The translations under genes were made by a program, and so were the position numbers. Below are positions 4,906 through 6,347 of a stretch of 6,347 nucleotides of DNA, in pieces. Position 1 is the first letter of the stretch. Every line of letters begins with the position of its first letter. The DNA lies in assembly GCA_023437255.1 (NCBI GenBank), contig JAEZGR010000185.1, positions 1-6,347 on the forward strand, in the 5' to 3' direction. The notes beneath the pieces are model-generated. The model saw only the letters and a list, made by a program, of their open reading frames with translations. It was not told the DNA's origin and did no database searches. The DNA is from Pseudomonadota bacterium. GTDB taxonomy: Bacteria > Pseudomonadota > Gammaproteobacteria > Burkholderiales > Burkholderiaceae_B.

Positions 4906-6347
4906 GTGCAGAATCTTCAAGACCAGGTATTTCTCAATCATATCGGTGGGCAGTGGGCCGCCAGTGCCACGGGCAACACCTACGCCAACCTGAACCCTGC
5001 CGACACGCGCGATATCGTCGGCAACTTCCAGGACTCCGACGAACGTGACGCCACCGCGGCTGTCGAAGCGGCCGCCGCTGCGTTCGCTGCATGGCGTCGC
5101 ACCCCCATCGGCAAGCGTGCAGCCATTCTCATGAAGGCCGCGGATCTGCTCGACGAACGCACCGATCAGATCGCCCGGGAACTGACCCGCGAAGAGGGCA
5201 AGTCGCTCGCCCTGGCGCGCGGCGAGGTTCAACGTTCTGCCGAGACACTGCGCTTCTATGCAATCGAAGGGCAGACATACACCGGCGAGACCTTCCCGCA
5301 AGACGACCCCGACATGATCGTCTACACTCAACGCGAGCCGTTGGGCGTCGTGACGGTGATTTCGCCCTGGAACTTCCCGCTATCGATTCCGGCACGCAAG
5401 ATCGCACCCGCCTTGATCACCGGCAACACCGTGGTCTTCAAGCCCTCGAGCGATACCCCGCTCACGGGCTACCGGTTGGCCGAGGCCCTGGTCGATGCCG
5501 GCATTCCCGCAGGCGTGCTGATCTTCCTGACGGGTCGCGCGTCTCGTGTGGGCAAGGTGCTGACCCAATCGGAACACGTGCGTGCCATCACCTTCACGGG
5601 CTCCACGGCGGCGGGCGAAGCCATCCACCGCGGCGCAGACATGACCACCCGCCTGCAGATGGAACTGGGCGGCAAGAACCCCCTCATCGTGCTGGCCGAT
5701 GCCGACCTCGACAAAGCAGTCGATCTCGCCATCAAGGGCGGCTACTCGCTCAGCGGGCAGGCATGCACGGGCACCAGCCGCGTGCTGGTCGAGGCTTCCG
5801 TTCGCCAGGCTTTCACCGACCGATTGGTGGAACGCGTGAAAGCCATGAAAGTGGGTAACGGCATGGAGGCCGGCATCGACCTGGGTCCCATGGCCACTGA
5901 ATCACAGATGAATACCGTGCTTGAGTACGTGGCGATCGGCAAAAGCGAAGCCACCCACCTGATCGGCGGCGAACGCCTGACCGGCGGAGACTTCGACCAC
6001 GGCTTCTACCTGACACCCGCCGTGTTCACCGATGTGACCCCGTCGATGCGTATCGCGCGCGAAGAAATCTTCGGCCCGGTGCTGGCCATCATCGAGGTGA
6101 GCGGCTACGAAGAGGCGATCGCCGTGGCCAACGACACCGAGTACGGCCTCTCGGCCGCCATTGCGACCACCAGCTCTGTCTATGCACACCGTTTCGTGAA
6201 CGACATTCAGTCGGGCACCGTAAAGATCAACCGCACGACGACCGGCAATCTCATGAACGCGCCGTTCGGCGGCCTCAAGCGCTCCAGCACCTCCACCTTC
6301 CGCGAATCCGGTCGTGGCGGGCTCGAGTTCTTCGTGCAGATCAAGAC
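4906..6347 (+). CDS. NAD(P)-dependent aldehyde dehydrogenase, 3' end cut by the window
   Basis: The open frame gives 480 codons plus two bases with no stop, so only a few C-terminal residues are missing from an enzyme of about 485-490. It belongs to the ALDH superfamily and oxidises an aldehyde to its acid. The catalytic set is complete: Asn156 (PWNFP), Lys179 (FKPSSDTP), FTGSTAAGE (230-238), the general base Glu253 (MELGGKNP), the nucleophile Cys287 (GQACTGTSR), and EEIFGPV (386-392). The N-terminal region (NHIGGQW, NPADTRDIVG) and general layout resemble alpha-ketoglutarate-semialdehyde dehydrogenase-type enzymes, but the substrate-pocket stretch NRTTTGNLMNAPFGG (442-456) does not allow a firm substrate call. 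Ser182 stands where NAD-specific enzymes usually carry Glu, so NADP use is possible. The gene has no room for its own promoter after the hairpin, so it probably depends on transcription from upstream of the oxidase gene or on a promoter inside that gene. Confidence 0.92.
   Translation, partial: MQNLQDQVFLNHIGGQWAASATGNTYANLNPADTRDIVGNFQDSDERDATAAVEAAAAAFAAWRRTPIGKRAAILMKAADLLDERTDQIARELTREEGKSLALARGEVQRSAETLRFYAIEGQTYTGETFPQDDPDMIVYTQREPLGVVTVISPWNFPLSIPARKIAPALITGNTVVFKPSSDTPLTGYRLAEALVDAGIPAGVLIFLTGRASRVGKVLTQSEHVRAITFTGSTAAGEAIHRGADMTTRLQMELGGKNPLIVLADADLDKAVDLAIKGGYSLSGQACTGTSRVLVEASVRQAFTDRLVERVKAMKVGNGMEAGIDLGPMATESQMNTVLEYVAIGKSEATHLIGGERLTGGDFDHGFYLTPAVFTDVTPSMRIAREEIFGPVLAIIEVSGYEEAIAVANDTEYGLSAAIATTSSVYAHRFVNDIQSGTVKINRTTTGNLMNAPFGGLKRSSTSTFRESGRGGLEFFVQIK

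Noticed and set aside
5091..5858. Plus-strand open frame (255 residues) inside the dehydrogenase
   Set aside because: It is out of frame with the ALDH coding frame, which carries every catalytic motif from 4906 to the window end.

Overview
The window is GC-rich and gene-dense, with overlapping shadow ORFs and short AT-rich gaps between transcription units. It looks like chromosomal DNA of a proteobacterium. The style of the proteins suggests a betaproteobacterium of the Burkholderiales/Alcaligenaceae type, but no rRNA or marker gene is present to prove this. No tRNA, rRNA, IS element, CRISPR array or phage gene is visible.

Layout: (1) 36-776, minus strand, a TauE/SafE-family permease. (2) 777-925, a divergent regulatory region with a GTATAC-type palindrome at 841-853 and a near-consensus FNR/ANR box at 863-876. 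(3) 926-2464, plus strand, a polytopic transporter of unrecognised substrate. (4) 2475-3962, plus strand, a gamma-glutamyltransferase-fold Ntn hydrolase, 10 bp downstream and probably translationally coupled to the transporter. (5) 3963-4096, an intergenic region with a possible terminator, a second GTATAC palindrome (3998-4010) overlapping a good -10 element, and a leader. (6) 4097-4828, plus strand, a heme-oxygenase-like diiron oxidase (HDO) with all six expected iron ligands. (7) A strong GC-rich hairpin with a T-tract at 4843-4878. (8) 4906-6347, plus strand, an aldehyde dehydrogenase that starts with GTG and runs off the right end a few codons before its expected C-terminus.

The genes read as one catabolic or scavenging locus. 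A plausible but unproven flow is uptake of a small organic acid or amide by the transporter, hydrolysis of an amide bond by the Ntn hydrolase, oxidation or C-N/C-C cleavage by the diiron enzyme, and conversion of the resulting aldehyde to an acid by the dehydrogenase. The TauE-like permease may export an anionic end product. The same 13-bp palindrome stands before both plus-strand units and in the control region of the minus-strand permease. A probable truncated third copy lies at base 1. One GntR-like regulator, not encoded here, may therefore control the whole locus.

The most interesting points are the pairing of an HDO with an aldehyde dehydrogenase and a non-classical GGT-family hydrolase that has lost the usual glutamate-binding residues, the shared operator, the FNR-like box, and an intrinsic-terminator-like hairpin just before the dehydrogenase start.
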